Assembly: GCF_963662255.1 (NCBI RefSeq)
Contig: NC_085080.1
Location: 751,503-815,502, forward strand
Reading direction: 5' to 3'
DNA length: 64,000 bases
Source of the DNA: Cinclus cinclus
Taxonomy: Eukaryota > Chordata > Aves > Passeriformes > Cinclidae
Each line of letters opens with the position of its first letter. The stretch's first letter is position 1. The position numbers and the translations under genes were made by a program. Under the pieces are notes generated by a model, which had not been told where the DNA came from, did not search any database, and was given only the letters and a program-made list of their open reading frames with translations. Below, in pieces: positions 53,901 to 62,009 of the stretch.

Positions 53901-56900
53901 AGCTTGAATCCCAAAAAATGGGATCGGAATCCCCAAAATGGAATCGGAACACCCAAAATTTGGAGTTTGGAGGCCAACATTTGCAGTCGGAACCGCAAAA
54001 AAATAGGATTGGAGCAAAAAAAAAAAAAAAGAAAAAAAAAGAAAAAAAAAAAGGGATTTGAACCCCAAAAAATGGGAGTTCATACCCAAAAAAAAAAGAA
54101 AAAGGGGATTTAGAGGCAGAAAAATGCCAATTCTGGGCCAAAAAAAAAAAAAAAAAGAGGGATTTTAGGTCCTCAACCTGGGATTTGGCGCCAAACTCCA
54201 CGTTTTTATCCCGTGGGAGCCTCCCCAGGGTGGGATTTGGGGGGATTTGGGGGGGTTTTGGGGATTTCAGGCTCACCTTGGTGGCCACGGCGAAGACGCA
54301 GCGGCGGCAGCTCCAGGGCCCGGCGCCGCCGGGGGGAGGGGGAACGTGGCAGCGCTGGTGGTACGCTGGAAAAACGGGAATTCTCGCCCATTCCCGGGAA
54401 TTCTTGGGGAATTTGGGACACCCCCCCCCCCCCCCCAGGCTTTTCCCAGCCCTTCCCCCTCTTTTTCCACTTTTTTTTTTTTTTTGGTGTTTTTTTCCCC
54501 CCCCCAAATCTGCTTTTTTCCCCCCTGTTTTTCTCACCTTTTCCCCATATCTTTCCCATTTTTTTCCGTTTTTCCTACTCCCCCCCCCATTTTTCCATCA
54601 AAATCCCATTTTCCCCGTTATTCTCCCGATTTTCCCACCTCTCCCATTCTCAATCCAATTCCCCTCATTCTTCCACCTCAATTTTCCCATTTCCCCCCAT
54701 TTTCTGCATTTTTCCCATTTCCCCCCCAATTTCCCCATTTTCCCTGTTTTTTTCCCATTTTTCCCACTTTCCCCTTCTTTTTCCCCATTTCCCCCCATTT
54801 CCCTGATTTTTCTCCCAGTTTTCCTGATTTTTTTCCCATTTCCCCCAATTTTTTCATTTCTCCCCATTCTTCCCCTTTTCCCTGTGCTTTTACTGTTTTC
54901 CCCTGTTTATTCCCATTTTCTGCCATTTGTCCCTGTTTTCCCCAATTTTTTCCCCCCATTTTTTCCTGTTTCCCCTCCTTTTTCCCAAATTTCCCCAATT
55001 TTATTCGATTTTCTCCATGTTTTTCCCTTCTGCCCGTTTCCCCCCATTTTCTCCCTCTTCCCCATTTTCCCCAGTTCCCATTTCCCCCATTTCCCCATTC
55101 CCCCATTTCTCCCATTTCCCCCATTTCCCCATTTCCATTTCTCCCATTTCCCCATTTCCCATTTCCCCCATTCCCCATTTTCCCCATTCCCCATTTTCCC
55201 TATTTCCCCCATTTCCCCCATTTTCCCCATTCCCCCATTACCATCTCTCCCATTTTCCCCATTTCCCATTTCCCCCATCATTTCCCACCATCCCCCACCA
55301 TCCCCCATTATTTCCCCCATTAATTCCCCCTTCATTCCCCATCATCCCCCATCACTCCCCCATTAATCCCCCCATCATCCCCCCCCATTCATTCCCCCAT
55401 TAATTCATTTCCCCATGATCCCCCCCATAAATCCCCCCACTGATCCCCCCACCATTCCCCCCTTATCTCTCCCCACACCCTCGCTCCTTCCCGACGATCC
55501 CCTCGTTCCCCCTGACCGTGGCCGCACATCCCGCATCGAACGAGGCCGTTCTCGGCACTCCCGGAATTCCCGGCGCACACGCAGCACGAGGGCTCATCCC
55601 CGGGCTCGGCCGCTGGGGGGCGCCACGGGCCGTTAACAACCGCGCGTTAAAGCGTTCGTTCATTAAAGCGTTTGTTCATTAAAACATTCATTAAAGTGTT
55701 CAATCATTAAAGCATTCGTTCATTAAAGCGTTTGTTCATTAAAGCATTCGTTAAAGCTTTCGTTAAAGTGTTCATTCATTAAAGCGTTCGTTCATTAAAG
55801 CGTTCGTTCATTAAAGCGTTCATTAAAGTGCTCGATCATTAAAGCGTTCATTCATTAAAGCGTTCATTCATTAAAGCGTTCGTTCATTAAAGCGTGCGTT
55901 CATTAAAGCGTTCATTAAAGTGCTCGATCATTAAAGCGTTCGTTCGTTAAAGCATTTATTAAAGTGTTCATTAAAGCGTTCATTCATTAAAGCGTTCGAT
56001 CATTAAAGCGTTCGTTCATTAAAGCGTTCATTCATTAAAGCGTTCGTTCATTAAAGCGTGCGTTCATTAAAGCGTTCATTAAAGTGCTCGATCATTAAAG
56101 CGTTCGTTCGTTAAAGCATTTATTAAAGTGTTCATTAAAGCGTTCATTCATTAAAGCGTTCATTCATTAAAGCGTTCGATCATTAAAGCGTTCGATCATT
56201 AAAGCTTTCGTTAATTAAAGCGTTCATTCATTAAAGTGTTCGATCAATAAAGCGTTCGTTCATTAAAGCGTTCGATCATTAAAGCGTTCGATCATTAAAG
56301 CATTCGTCAATTAAAGCGTTCGTTAATTAAAGCGATCATTAAAGCTTTCGTTAATTAAAGCGTTCACTCATTAAAGCGTTCATTCATTAAAGCGTTCGAT
56401 CAATAAAGCGTTCGATCAATAAAGCGTTCGTTCATTAAAGCGTTCGATCATTAAAGCATTCGTCAATTAAAGCGTTCGTTAATTAAAGCGATCATTAAAG
56501 CTTTCGTTAATTAAAGCGTTCATTCATTAAAGCGTTCGATCATTAAAGCTTTCGTTAATTAAAGCGTTCATTCATTAAAGCGTTCGATCATTAAAGCGTT
56601 CGATCAATAAAGCGTTCGTTCATTAAAGCGTTCGTTCATTAAAGTGTTCGTTAATTAAAGCGTTCGTTCATTAAAGCGTTCGATCATTAAAGCATTTGTT
56701 AATTAAAACGTTCGTTAATTAAAGCGTTTGATCATTAAAGCATTTGTTAATTAAAACGTTTGTTAATTAAGGTGTTCTTTAATTAAAGCATTTGTTAATT
56801 AAAACGTTAATTAAAGCGTTAATTAATTGTCTCACCGGGGCTGATGTCTTTCCAGAGAACGAAAAATTGGGAATTGTCCTCGAACTGGATCAAACAGCCC

Positions 56901-59552
56901 CGGCGGGGAGCGTCCACCTGGGGGGGGGGGAAATTTGGGGGGAAATTTGGGGCATTTTTGGGGATTTTTGGGATTTTGGGGATGTGGGGGGAAGGGATTG
57001 AGGGGGATTTGGGCAGAATTTGGGGGATTTTGGGGAGTTCTGGGGTGTTTTTAGGGGTGGGTTTAGAAGATTTGGGCAGATTTTGGGGGAATTTGGGGCG
57101 TTTTGGGGGAATTTGGGGAATTTTGGTGTTTTGGGGGTGTTTTTAGGGGCGGGTTTGGGGGATTTGGGGGCATTTTTGGGATTTTTGGAGATGGGGGAAG
57201 GGATTGAGGGGGATTTGGGGAGAAATTTGGAGGATTTTGGTGTTCTGGGGTGTTTTTAGGGGTGGATTCCGATGGTTTCGCAAATTTTGAGGATTTGGGG
57301 GGCATTTGGGGCGTTTGGGGGATTTGGGGTGGATTGAGGGGGATTTGGGCAGAATTTGGGGAATTTTGGTATTCCGGAGTGGTTTTAGGAGAGGGTTTCG
57401 ATGGTTTGGGCAGATTTTGGGGGAATTTGGGGCGTTTTGGGGGATTTGGGGGAGGGGAATGAGGGGAATTTGGGGAATTTTGGTGTTTTGGGGGTGTTTT
57501 TAGGGGAGGGTTTGGGGGATTTTTTGGGCATTTTGGGGATTTTTGGTGATGTGGGGGGAGGGATTGAGGGGGATTTGGTTGGAATTTGGGGAATTTTGGT
57601 GTTTTTGGTGTGTTTTTAGGGGAGGGTTTGGACTGGTTTGGGCAGATTTTGGGGACGTGTTTTGGGATTGCCGTGGGGTGGTTTTGGGGTGTTTTTGGGC
57701 CGTTTTGGGGGTTTTGGGGTTTTTGGGGTGTTTTTGGGGGGTTTGGAGTGCTCTGGGGGTTTCTGAGGTGTTTTTGGGCCATTTTGGGGGTTTTGGGGCC
57801 ATTTTGAGGTGTTTTTTGGGGGTTTTGGATTGCTCTGGGAGTTTTTGGGGTGTTTTTGGGCCGTTTTGGGGTGTTTTGGGCTGTTTTGGGGGGTTTTGGA
57901 TTGCTCTGGGAGTTTTTGGGGTGTTTTTGGGCCGTTTTGGGGTGTTTTGGGGGTTTTGGAGTGCTCTGGGAGTTTTTTGGGGTGTTTTTGGGCCGTTTTG
58001 GGGTGTTTTGGGGGTTTTGGAGTGCTCTGGGAGTTTTTTGGGGTGTTTTTGGGCCGTTTTGGGGTGTTTTGGGGGTTTTGGAGTGCTCTGGGAGTTTTTT
58101 GGGGTGTTTTTGGGCCGTTTTGGGGTGTTTTGGGGGTTTTGGAGTGTTTTTGGGCCGTTTTGGGGTGTTTTGGGGGTTTTGGAATGCTCTGGGAGTTTTT
58201 GGGGTGTTTTTGGGCCGTTTTGGGGTGTTTTGGGCTGTTTTGGGGGGTTTTGGATTGCTCTGGGGCTTTTCTGGGGTGTTTTTGGGCCGTTTTGGGGTTT
58301 TTCTTGGGGTTTTGGACTGCTCTGGGAGTTTTTGGGGTGTTTTTGGGCCGTTTTGGGGTGTTTTATGGGGGGTTTTGGATTGCTCTGAGGGTTTTTTGTG
58401 GTGTTTTAGGGCAGTTTTCGGGTGTTTTGGGGGTTTTGGGGTGTTTTTTGGGGGTTTTGCAGTACTCTGCGGGTTTTGGGGTGTTTTGGGGGGTTTTGGA
58501 TTGCTCTGGGGGTTTTTGGGGTGTTTTTGGGCCGTTTTGGGGTGTTTTTGGGGAGGTTTTGGAGTGTTTTAGGGGTTTTTAGGGTTTTTTGGGGGTGTTT
58601 TGGAGAGGTTTCTCTGGGATTTGGGATGTTTTGGGGGGTCTAGGCTGTTTTGGGGCTCTTTTGGGGAGATTTTAGCAGCTTTGGTGTTTTGGGGAGTTTT
58701 TAGGGGCGGGTTTTGCTGTTTTAGGCAGACTTTGGGGATGTTTTGGGGTGCGTTGGAGCCGTTTTGGAGTGTTGTAGGGGTTTTTTTGTAGTTGGTTTTG
58801 GGCTGTTTTGGGGGGTTTGAAGTTTTAAGGGGTTTTTTAGGTTGCTTTTGGGGTTGATTGGGATGTTTTGGGTTGGTTTTGGGGTGTCTGGGAAGGTGTG
58901 GCAGTTTTGAGGGTGTTTTGGGGCGGGTTTGGGGGGATTTGGGGTGTCTTGGGGGGGTTTGGGCTGTTTTTAGGGTGCTTTGGGGTGCTTGAGACTGCTC
59001 CTGGAGAATTTTAGGGGTGCTTTGGGTCGGGTTGGCTGTGATGGGGTGTCTTGGGGTGGGCTCAGGGCAGCTCTTGGGGTGTCCCGGGGCAGTTTTTGGG
59101 TGGTTTTTGGGGTGTCCCGAGGCAGTTTTCGGGGTGTCCCAGGGCAGTTTTTGGGCAGTTTTCGGGGTGTCCCAGGGCAGTTTTTGGGGTGTCCCAGGGC
59201 AGATTTTTGGGCAGTTTTTGGGGTGTCCCAGGGCAGTTTTTTGGGCAGTTTTCGGGGTGTCCCAGGGCAGTTTTCGGGGTGTCCCAGGGCAGTTTTTGGG
59301 GTGTCCCAGGGCAGTTTTTTGGCAGTTTTCGGGGTGTCCCAGGGCAGTTTTTTGGGCAGTTTTCAGGGTGTCCCAGGGCAGTTTTCGGGGTGTCCCAGGG
59401 CAGTTTTTGGGGTGTTTTCGGGGTCCCACCTTCTTGACGACGCCCAGGTAGAGCAGCCCGTCCGTCCATCGCGCCAGCACGTCCTGCCCCTCCCCGATCT
59501 GGGGGGGCTTCGGGGGGTTCTGGGGGGGCGACTGCCCCCCGGCGGCCTCCAT
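29700..59552 (-). CDS. PHF1: PHF1, Polycomb-like PHD finger protein 1
   Basis: PHF1 is a Polycomb-like accessory subunit of PRC2 that reads H3K36me3 and binds CpG DNA. Exons in gene order: 59552-59430, 56917-56836, 55612-55517, 54365-54277, 52005-51857, 50588-50493, 47962-47894, 46024-45901, 39026-38959 and 36833-36791, then C-terminal exons 34356-34293, 34123-34079, 32558-32506 and 29928-29700. The first ten join perfectly in phase for 312 codons. The Tudor domain (about 22-70) keeps the aromatic cage W29, Y35, F53, F59, equivalent to the H3K36me3 cage of mammals. PHD1 (about 74-130) is a complete C4HC3 finger, PHD2 spans about 170-235, and the extended-homology region follows. The last exon encodes the C-terminal Polycomb-like domain ([20 protein letters not shown]). 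As assembled, the tenth exon ends in TGA without a donor, and one C-terminal junction is out of phase. Confidence 0.93.
29940..30990. repeat. 10-bp TATAAACCAG / TATAGACCGG minisatellite
   Basis: About 104 units of exactly 10 bases, alternating TATAAACCAG and TATAGACC(A/G)G. The TATGGACCAG variant rises toward the right. PHF1 intron, running to within a few bases of the terminal exon's acceptor. Confidence 0.97.
31020..32500. repeat. CCCAGTCCCTCCCAGTTCCC minisatellite
   Basis: About 145 units of 10-11 bases (CCCAGTCCCT, CCCAGTTCCCC, CCCAGTCCCAT) in higher-order blocks. PHF1 intron; pyrimidine-rich on plus, purine-rich on the sense strand. Confidence 0.96.
32506..32558 (-). CDS. PHF1: PHF1 exon with [13 protein letters not shown] motif
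   Basis: 53 bases; acceptor CTCCCCCAG, donor CCAG/GTGGGA. It encodes [17 protein letters not shown], almost identical to mammalian [13 protein letters not shown]. The 3' phase joins the terminal exon correctly, but the 5' phase is off by one from the exon at 34123-34079. Confidence 0.88.
32585..34076. repeat. CCCCCCAAATC array
   Basis: About 130 units of CCCCAAATCCCC with CCTCCCAAAT variants. The left end (32,590-33,150) is more degenerate CCCCCAAAATCCC. PHF1 intron. Confidence 0.95.
34079..34123 (-). CDS. PHF1: PHF1 exon with [10 protein letters not shown]
   Basis: 45 bases; acceptor GCCCCCCCAG, donor CCAG/GTGGGA. It encodes (S)[14 protein letters not shown], matching the mammalian SSGYNFRPTDARCLP region. 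Confidence 0.8.
34293..34356 (-). CDS. PHF1: Probable PHF1 exon, proline/arginine-rich linker
   Basis: 64 bases between TCCCCCCAG and CCCAG/GTGAGA. The phase that joins the SGSYNF exon reads [21 protein letters not shown] different frame reads [20 protein letters not shown], which looks more like the mammalian basic linker but would not join in phase. Real splice sites make an exon likely; the reading frame is unsure. Confidence 0.55.
34490..35362. repeat. 10-bp AAATTAACCC array
   Basis: About 80 units: AAATTAACCC with AAAAAAACCC, GAATTAACCC and AAATGAACCC variants. It runs into the assembly gap. Confidence 0.95.
35363..35562. other. Assembly gap (200 N)
   Basis: Exactly 200 Ns, a round number that usually marks unknown length. 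Different repeats flank the two sides, so the true junction, and possibly PHF1 exons, are missing. Confidence 0.98.
35563..36445. repeat. 11-bp TTGATAAGGGA minisatellite
   Basis: About 80 units of 11 bases, GGGATTGATAA / GGGGTTGATAA / GGGGGTGATAA, highly homogeneous. PHF1 intron. Confidence 0.97.
36446..36785. repeat. TTTTTTGGGGTTTTTTGGGG array
   Basis: T- and G-runs only, abutting the stop-containing end of the PHF1 exon at 36,791. Confidence 0.93.
36791..36833 (-). CDS. PHF1: PHF1 exon with GREMKKR, ending in a stop as assembled
   Basis: Acceptor CCCCCAG at 36,834. With the previous exon's AG it reads [14 protein letters not shown] and TGA at 36,793-36,791. Mammalian PHF1 here reads RFISGREIKKRKCLFGL and continues for about 250 residues. 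No GT follows before the G/T array (A/C on the sense strand). This is either a short-isoform terminal exon or a broken or misassembled exon end. Confidence 0.75.
36840..38945. repeat. Long GGGGATTTTTTGGGG array
   Basis: 2.1 kb composed almost only of G and T runs, with scattered ATTTTTAGAGGATTTTT words (36,930-37,830). It forms A/C runs on the PHF1 sense strand. Confidence 0.93.
38959..39026 (-). CDS. PHF1: PHF1 exon: extended-homology region, [14 protein letters not shown]
   Basis: 68 bases; acceptor AATCCTGCAG, donor ACAG/GTCAGG. It encodes [20 protein letters not shown] plus KDR, matching mammalian LSDTPKGERSSRLLSALNSH. Confidence 0.93.
39030..40400. repeat. GGATTTAGGGGAAAAAAACC minisatellite (about 42-45 bp)
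   Basis: About 32 units of TTGGGGAGAAAAACCC plus GGATTTAGGGGAAAAAAACC. On the PHF1 sense strand it contains GGGTTTTTCTCCCCAATTTT, closely matching the polypyrimidine tract before the exon at 39,026. Confidence 0.94.
40400..41085. repeat. CCCCAAAAAAATCCCTTTTA array
   Basis: About 18 clear units of AAAAATCCCTTTTAAATCCC from 40,790, preceded by degenerate TTTTTTCCCCAAAAAAATC. PHF1 intron. Confidence 0.92.
41086..42190. repeat. AT-rich ATATAAATATATA block with AATCGATATAAA core
   Basis: 1.1 kb of over 80 percent A+T. It includes about 11 units of AAAATCGATATA (41,320-41,462) and TATATAAATTTATATAAATA repeats. It is the only strongly AT-rich stretch in the window. PHF1 intron. Confidence 0.93.
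42195..44200. repeat. CCATAATTTGGAATTTTT minisatellite
   Basis: About 105 units of 17-20 bases, TTTCC(C)CATAATTTGGAAT, with CATAACTTGGAATATT and CATAATCTGG variants forming a higher-order pattern. PHF1 intron. Confidence 0.96.
44200..45895. repeat. CCCATAATTTCTATT grading into CCCATAATAATTTCCGTTTC
   Basis: About 40 CCATCCCATAATTTCTATTA units, then about 20 of CCCATCCCATAATAATCTCT alternating with TTTCCGTTTCCGTTTATGTC plus CCCGCCCC. It runs to within a few bases of the donor at 45,901. Confidence 0.94.
45901..46024 (-). CDS. PHF1: PHF1 exon: extended-homology region, [13 protein letters not shown]
   Basis: 124 bases; acceptor GTCCCCCCAG, donor CGG/GTGAGG. It encodes (W)[19 protein letters not shown] through NWEGLLLGR, near-identical to mammalian VDVAHLVLYHLSVCCKKKYF. 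The segment forms the winged-helix (extended homology) domain that binds CpG DNA in Polycomb-like proteins. Confidence 0.96.
46025..47625. repeat. About 172-bp tandem repeat carrying copies of a PHF1 3' splice site and exon start
   Basis: Each unit has a GGGAAAATGGGAAAAATGG filler and a copy of the first 30 bases of the exon at 46,024 plus its acceptor and about 40 intronic bases. Exon-edge copies start near 46,171, 46,343, 46,525, 46,695, 46,869, 47,041, 47,205 and 47,351, spaced 146-182 bases; the real exon edge at about 45,999 is the ninth member. 47,400-47,625 is decayed filler. Confidence 0.96.
47640..47892. repeat. GGTTTTGGGGTGGTTTTGGG array
   Basis: Short G/T-rich units up to the donor of the exon at 47,894. 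Confidence 0.88.
47894..47962 (-). CDS. PHF1: PHF1 exon: end of PHD2
   Basis: 69 bases; acceptor CCTTTGCAG, donor TG/GTGAGG. It encodes [20 protein letters not shown] plus LR(W), matching mammalian FYEFECCVCRGGPEKVRRLQ and supplying the last zinc-binding C..C pair of PHD2. Confidence 0.96.
47970..49035. repeat. 11-bp CCCCAAAATCA array
   Basis: About 97 units: CCCCAAAATCA with CCCCAAAATCG, TCCCAAAATCA and CCCCAAAGTCA variants in higher-order blocks. Confidence 0.97.
49036..50420. repeat. GGGAAAAAAATCCCAAAAAA array
   Basis: About 60 units of AAAATAAAGGGAAAAAAATCCC type, with AATAATGGGAAAAAATCCC in the left half. PHF1 intron. It ends in a G homopolymer at 50,395-50,410. Confidence 0.95.
50493..50588 (-). 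CDS. PHF1: PHF1 exon: core of PHD2
   Basis: 96 bases; acceptor CCGTGCCCAG, donor ACAG/GTGAGG. It encodes [20 protein letters not shown] plus [11 protein letters not shown], nearly identical to mammals except for CSQCSQ, an internal duplication of TGCTCCCAG. Confidence 0.96.
50589..51345. repeat. About 175-bp tandem repeat carrying copies of the PHD2 exon start and acceptor
   Basis: Four upstream copies of the first 40 or so exon bases (GAACCTGAAGATGCTCCAG on the sense strand) with CCAG/CTGG acceptors, ending near 50,770, 50,940, 51,120 and 51,290. They are separated by GGGGGAATTTTGGGGG filler and a GAACGATTTGGGATTTTTGG box. Copy four is the most diverged. Confidence 0.96.
51346..51856. repeat. 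About 175-bp repeat carrying decayed copies of a PHF1 exon 3' end
   Basis: GGAGGTTGTGCAGGTG, from within the exon at 51,857-52,005, recurs at 51,539 and 51,707, against 51,891 in the real exon. Each copy is flanked by matching donor-side and filler sequence (GGAATTTGGGGCGGATTTTGG). The copies have lost the GT of the donor. Confidence 0.9.
51857..52005 (-). CDS. PHF1: PHF1 exon: inter-PHD linker and start of PHD2
   Basis: 149 bases; acceptor GGTTTCCCAG, donor GGACA/GTGAGT. It encodes [20 protein letters not shown] through [14 protein letters not shown], matching mammalian RGGALKKGPYARAMLGMK and SYCYCGGPG. Confidence 0.95.
52010..53287. repeat. GGGAACGGGGACGGCGGGAA hexamer-type array
   Basis: About 210 hexamers of GGGAAC / GGGGAC / GGCGGC / GGGAAT / AGCGGG type. 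PHF1 intron. The exon-edge motif CGCCGGAGAGCCCCGCCCC plus CTGGG lies at both ends, at about 51,987-52,010 (real exon) and 53,289-53,312. Confidence 0.96.
53313..54180. repeat. GGGAATTCCAGTGGGAATTA repeats, then CCCCAAAAATGGGATC repeats
   Basis: 53,340-53,640: about 16 units of GGGAATTCCAGTGGGAATTA type. 53,690-54,120: about 18 units of GGACCCCAAAAATGGGATC type. PHF1 intron. Confidence 0.9.
54277..54365 (-). CDS. PHF1: PHF1 exon: second half of PHD1
   Basis: 89 bases; acceptor GTTTTTCCAG, donor AAG/GTGAGC. It encodes (A)[20 protein letters not shown] plus RCVFAVATK, with the H..C and C..C zinc ligands of PHD1. Confidence 0.96.
54420..55500. repeat. CCCCCATTTCCC array
   Basis: Pyrimidine-rich TTTTCCCCATTTTCCC repeat, best ordered from 55,070 to 55,300, then CCCCCATCATTCCCCCATTA. 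PHF1 intron. Confidence 0.9.
55517..55612 (-). CDS. PHF1: PHF1 exon: first half of PHD1
   Basis: 96 bases; acceptor GCGCCCCCCAG, donor CACG/GTCAGG. It encodes (A)[19 protein letters not shown] plus [12 protein letters not shown], with two CxxC pairs of the PHD1 finger. Confidence 0.95.
55634..56835. repeat. 16-bp CATTAAAGCGTTCGTT minisatellite
   Basis: About 75 units of 12-16 bases, TTCATTAAAGCGTTCG with GATCATTAAAG and TTAATTAAAG variants. It reaches both neighbouring PHF1 exons. Confidence 0.96.
56836..56917 (-). CDS. PHF1: PHF1 exon: second half of the Tudor domain
   Basis: 82 bases; acceptor CCCAG before GTGGAC, donor CCCG/GTGAGA. It encodes [20 protein letters not shown] plus LWKDISP. 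F53 and F59 complete the methyl-lysine aromatic cage. Confidence 0.96.
56925..59045. repeat. TTTGGGGCGTTTTGGGG / GGGGTGTTTTTGGGCCGTTT array
   Basis: 56,925-57,650: units with GGGCAGAATTTGGGGGATTT. 57,650-58,600: about 35 units of GGTGTTTTTGGGCCGTTTTG with TTTTGGATTGCTCTGGGAGT. 58,600-59,045: degenerate. PHF1 intron. Confidence 0.93.
59046..59428. repeat. GGGGTGTCCCAGGGCAGTTTT array
   Basis: About 15 units of 22-36 bases ending at the donor of the first PHF1 coding exon. Confidence 0.95.
59430..59552 (-). CDS. PHF1: PHF1 first coding exon: start of the Tudor domain
   Basis: ATG at 59,552-59,550, donor AAG/GTGGGA. It encodes [20 protein letters not shown] then [20 protein letters not shown], matching mammalian [20 protein letters not shown]. 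The exon begins at the acceptor CACCGCAG (59,577) with 24 bases of 5' UTR. A second ATG directly upstream (59,557-59,555) is followed at once by TGA. Confidence 0.95.
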
Positions 59553-59584
59553 CACATCCGGGGGGCGGGGCCAGAGCTGCGGTG

Positions 59585-60529
59585 ACACCCCAAAAATGGG
59601 GAGGGGATGGTTTGGGGTCCTGGGGAAACGGGGGGGTTGGGGGTCCCGGTTTGGGGGGGTGGGGGTCTGGTTTTGGCAGGGGTCCCAGTTTGGACAGGGG
59701 TCCCAGTTTGATGGGGGGTCCCAGTTTGAGGAATCCCAGTGTGGGGAGGGGGGCCCAGTTTGGGAAGGGTCCCAGTTTGGGAAAAGGTCCCAGTTTTGGG
59801 AGGAGGGTCCCAGTTTGGGAAAGGGTCCCCACTTTGGGGAGGAGGGTCCCAGTTTGGGAAAGGGTCCCAGTTTGGGAAAGGGTCCCAGTTTTGGGAGGAG
59901 AGTCCCAATTTGGGGATTCCAGTCTGGGAGCAGTGAGAGTCTGGGGGTCCTGGTTTGGGGTGGGGCTTTTTTTGGGGGGTGCCCAATTTTGGGGGATCCC
60001 TTTATCCCTGTTTGGGGGTCTCCCATTATGGGGGCGGTCCCTCTTTGGGGGGGGTGGGTCTGTCCCTTTTTGGGATGTCCCATTTTGGGGGGGGGGTCTG
60101 TCCCTTTTTTGGGGTGATCCCTTTTTTTTGGGGGGGGGGTCTGTCCCTTTTTTGGGGTGATCCCTTTCTTTGGGGGGGCGGGGTCTGTCCCTTTTTTGGG
60201 GTGATCCCTTTTTTTGGGGAGGTCTGTCCCAGCTGAGGGGTTCAGTTTTGGGGTGTCCCGGGGGGGGGGTCCCATTTTTTTTTTTGGGGGGGGGGGGGAT
60301 TTCCCATTCTGGAGGGGGCAGATCCCATGTGGGGATGTCCCGTTTCTTGGGGGTGTCCAGTTTTTTGGGGGGGGAATGTCCCTTTCCCATAGGGGGTCCC
60401 TATTTTTTTGGGGGGGATTCCTTTTGTTGGGGGGATCCCTTTCCCCGGGAGGGGGGTTCGTCCCTATTTTTCGGGGGGTGTCCCTGTTTTTGGGGGTGTC
60501 CCGCGCGGGGGGAAGGGGGGGTGTCTCAC
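59585..60529. repeat. GGTCCCAGTTTGGG and TGTCCCTTTTTTGGGGTGAT arrays
   Basis: 59,660-59,950: about 20 units of GGGTCCCAGTTTGGGAA. 59,990-60,240: CTGTCCCTTTTTTGGGG plus TGATCCC units. 60,240-60,500: degenerate. PHF1 intron 1. Confidence 0.92.
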
Positions 60530-60680
60530 GCCGGCAGCGGGGGGGTCCCGAGGGTCTCCAGCCCGTCCCGGGGGGGTCTCTCGGGCCCCCCAGCCCCGAC
60601 CCCGAGCGGCCGCTGCGGGCGGGCGGCGGCGGCGGGGCCGTGACGCAGCAGCGGCGGCGCGGGGGGGGTGGGGGGGGGGC
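60530..60680 (-). promoter_or_regulatory. PHF1: Probable PHF1 non-coding exon 1 and CpG-rich promoter
   Basis: GC- and CpG-dense DNA with a minus-strand donor CCGGC/GTGAGA at 60,530/60,529 that would splice to the acceptor at 59,577. Upstream are GCGGCGGCGG runs and TGCGTCA. The transcription start is not determined. Confidence 0.55.
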
Positions 60681-60880
60681 CGGGGGGGGCGGCCGAAGGA
60701 CGGCGGCACCGGGGACCCCCCCGGGGACCCCCCCCGGGGATCCCCGCAAGTGGCGGAGGGGGGTGGGAGGGGGCGGGGCCGGTGCTGAGACCCCAAAAAC
60801 GTCCCCAAAATTCACGGCCCTCCCCCCCCCCCCCCCCCCCTTCAGCCCCCACCGCAACGGGGGCCGCCCCGCCGGCTCCA
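60681..60880. other. G-rich segment upstream of PHF1
   Basis: G- and C-homopolymers (C run at 60,820-60,840). No gene is seen. Confidence 0.4.
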
Positions 60881-61275
60881 GACCACGCCCACTACGGGGA
60901 CCACGCCCCCTAACGCGCCCGCAGCCGCTGCTGCAGAGGGCGGAGCCACGCCCACTGAGTGCGAAGCCACGCCCACACAAAACACACCCATACCCGGCCA
61001 CCACGCCCACGGCACATAAAGCCACGCCCACATCTCTCACACACCAACGCAGCGGAGACCACGCCCACAGTGCACAGGAACACCCCCATGGCGCTCAGAC
61101 CACGCCCACAATGAGCAGGTACCGCCTATACCTTCCTGGCAGAGTGCTGATTGGTCAGCAGCATGCCACGCCCACTTCACGCCCAGAGAGCCACGTGATA
61201 GAGGTCACGCCCACCGGGTCAGGGCTCCGCCTCTACCGCTAAGCCCCGCCCACACGGTCAGGCCACGCCCCTCCG
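60880..61275. repeat. CCACGCCCAC array in the PHF1/KIFC1 spacer
   Basis: About 17 copies of CCACGCCCAC / CCACGCCCCC spread over 400 bases. Each is a CACCC/GC-box-like SP/KLF word. It may be promoter sequence or a decayed repeat. Confidence 0.8.
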
Positions 61276-61284
61276 GCTAGGCGG

Positions 61285-61975
61285 ATGGGGGGGGGATATT
61301 TTGGGTGATTTGGGGCAGATTTTGGGGCAAGATTTTTGGGCTTTGGGTGATTTGGGAATATTCGCAGGGTTTAGGGGGATTTGGGGAAGATTTTTTGTGT
61401 TTTGGGTGATTTGAGGGAAGATTTCTGGTGATTTTGAGAAGTTTTGGGGTTTTAGGTGATTTGGAGATTTTGGGGAAAGCTTTGGGGGGGTTTTGGGAAT
61501 TTTCGGAATGTTTTCCGGGTTTGGGGTGATTTGGAGAAAGATTTTGGGTGAAGTTTTTTCAGTTTTGGGTGATTTGATGGAAACTTGTGGGGTTTTTGTG
61601 ATTTGGGTGAACTTTTGGGCGTTTTGGGTGATTTTGGGGACTTAGGGGCGATTTGGGGAGACTGCAGAAATATTTGGGAGGGCTTTTTGGGGAGTTTCTG
61701 GAGTTTTGGGGACCTAAAATGTGGGGCTGGAGGGGTTTGGGGAGGATTTGTGGGCTGAGGGAGATTTAGAAGGGGTTTGGGGCAGTTGGGGTGGATTTGG
61801 GAAGTTGGGGGCAGTTGGAGGGGTTTTGGGGGTGTGGGGTGGATTTGGGATGTCTTGGAGGGGTCTCGGGGATGTTTTTGGGTGGATTTGGGGATGTTTT
61901 GGGTGGGTTTGGTGGATTTGGGGTTGGATTTGAAGATGTTTTGGGTTTTTTCGGGTGTTCCGGGAGATTCGGGCT
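61285..61975. repeat. GGTGATTTGGGG degenerate array
   Basis: TTTGGGTGATTTGGGG and GGTTTGGGGTGGATTTGGG words repeated with much variation. Intergenic between PHF1 and KIFC1. No gene is seen. Confidence 0.85.
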
Positions 61976-62009
61976 GTGGGCGGGGTTTGAGCCCAGACCA
62001 CGCCCCCTC

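Noticed and set aside
55634..56835. Many ATTAAA hexamers as polyadenylation signals
   Set aside because: They lie on the plus strand inside an array within the minus-strand PHF1 gene; no plus-strand gene ends here.
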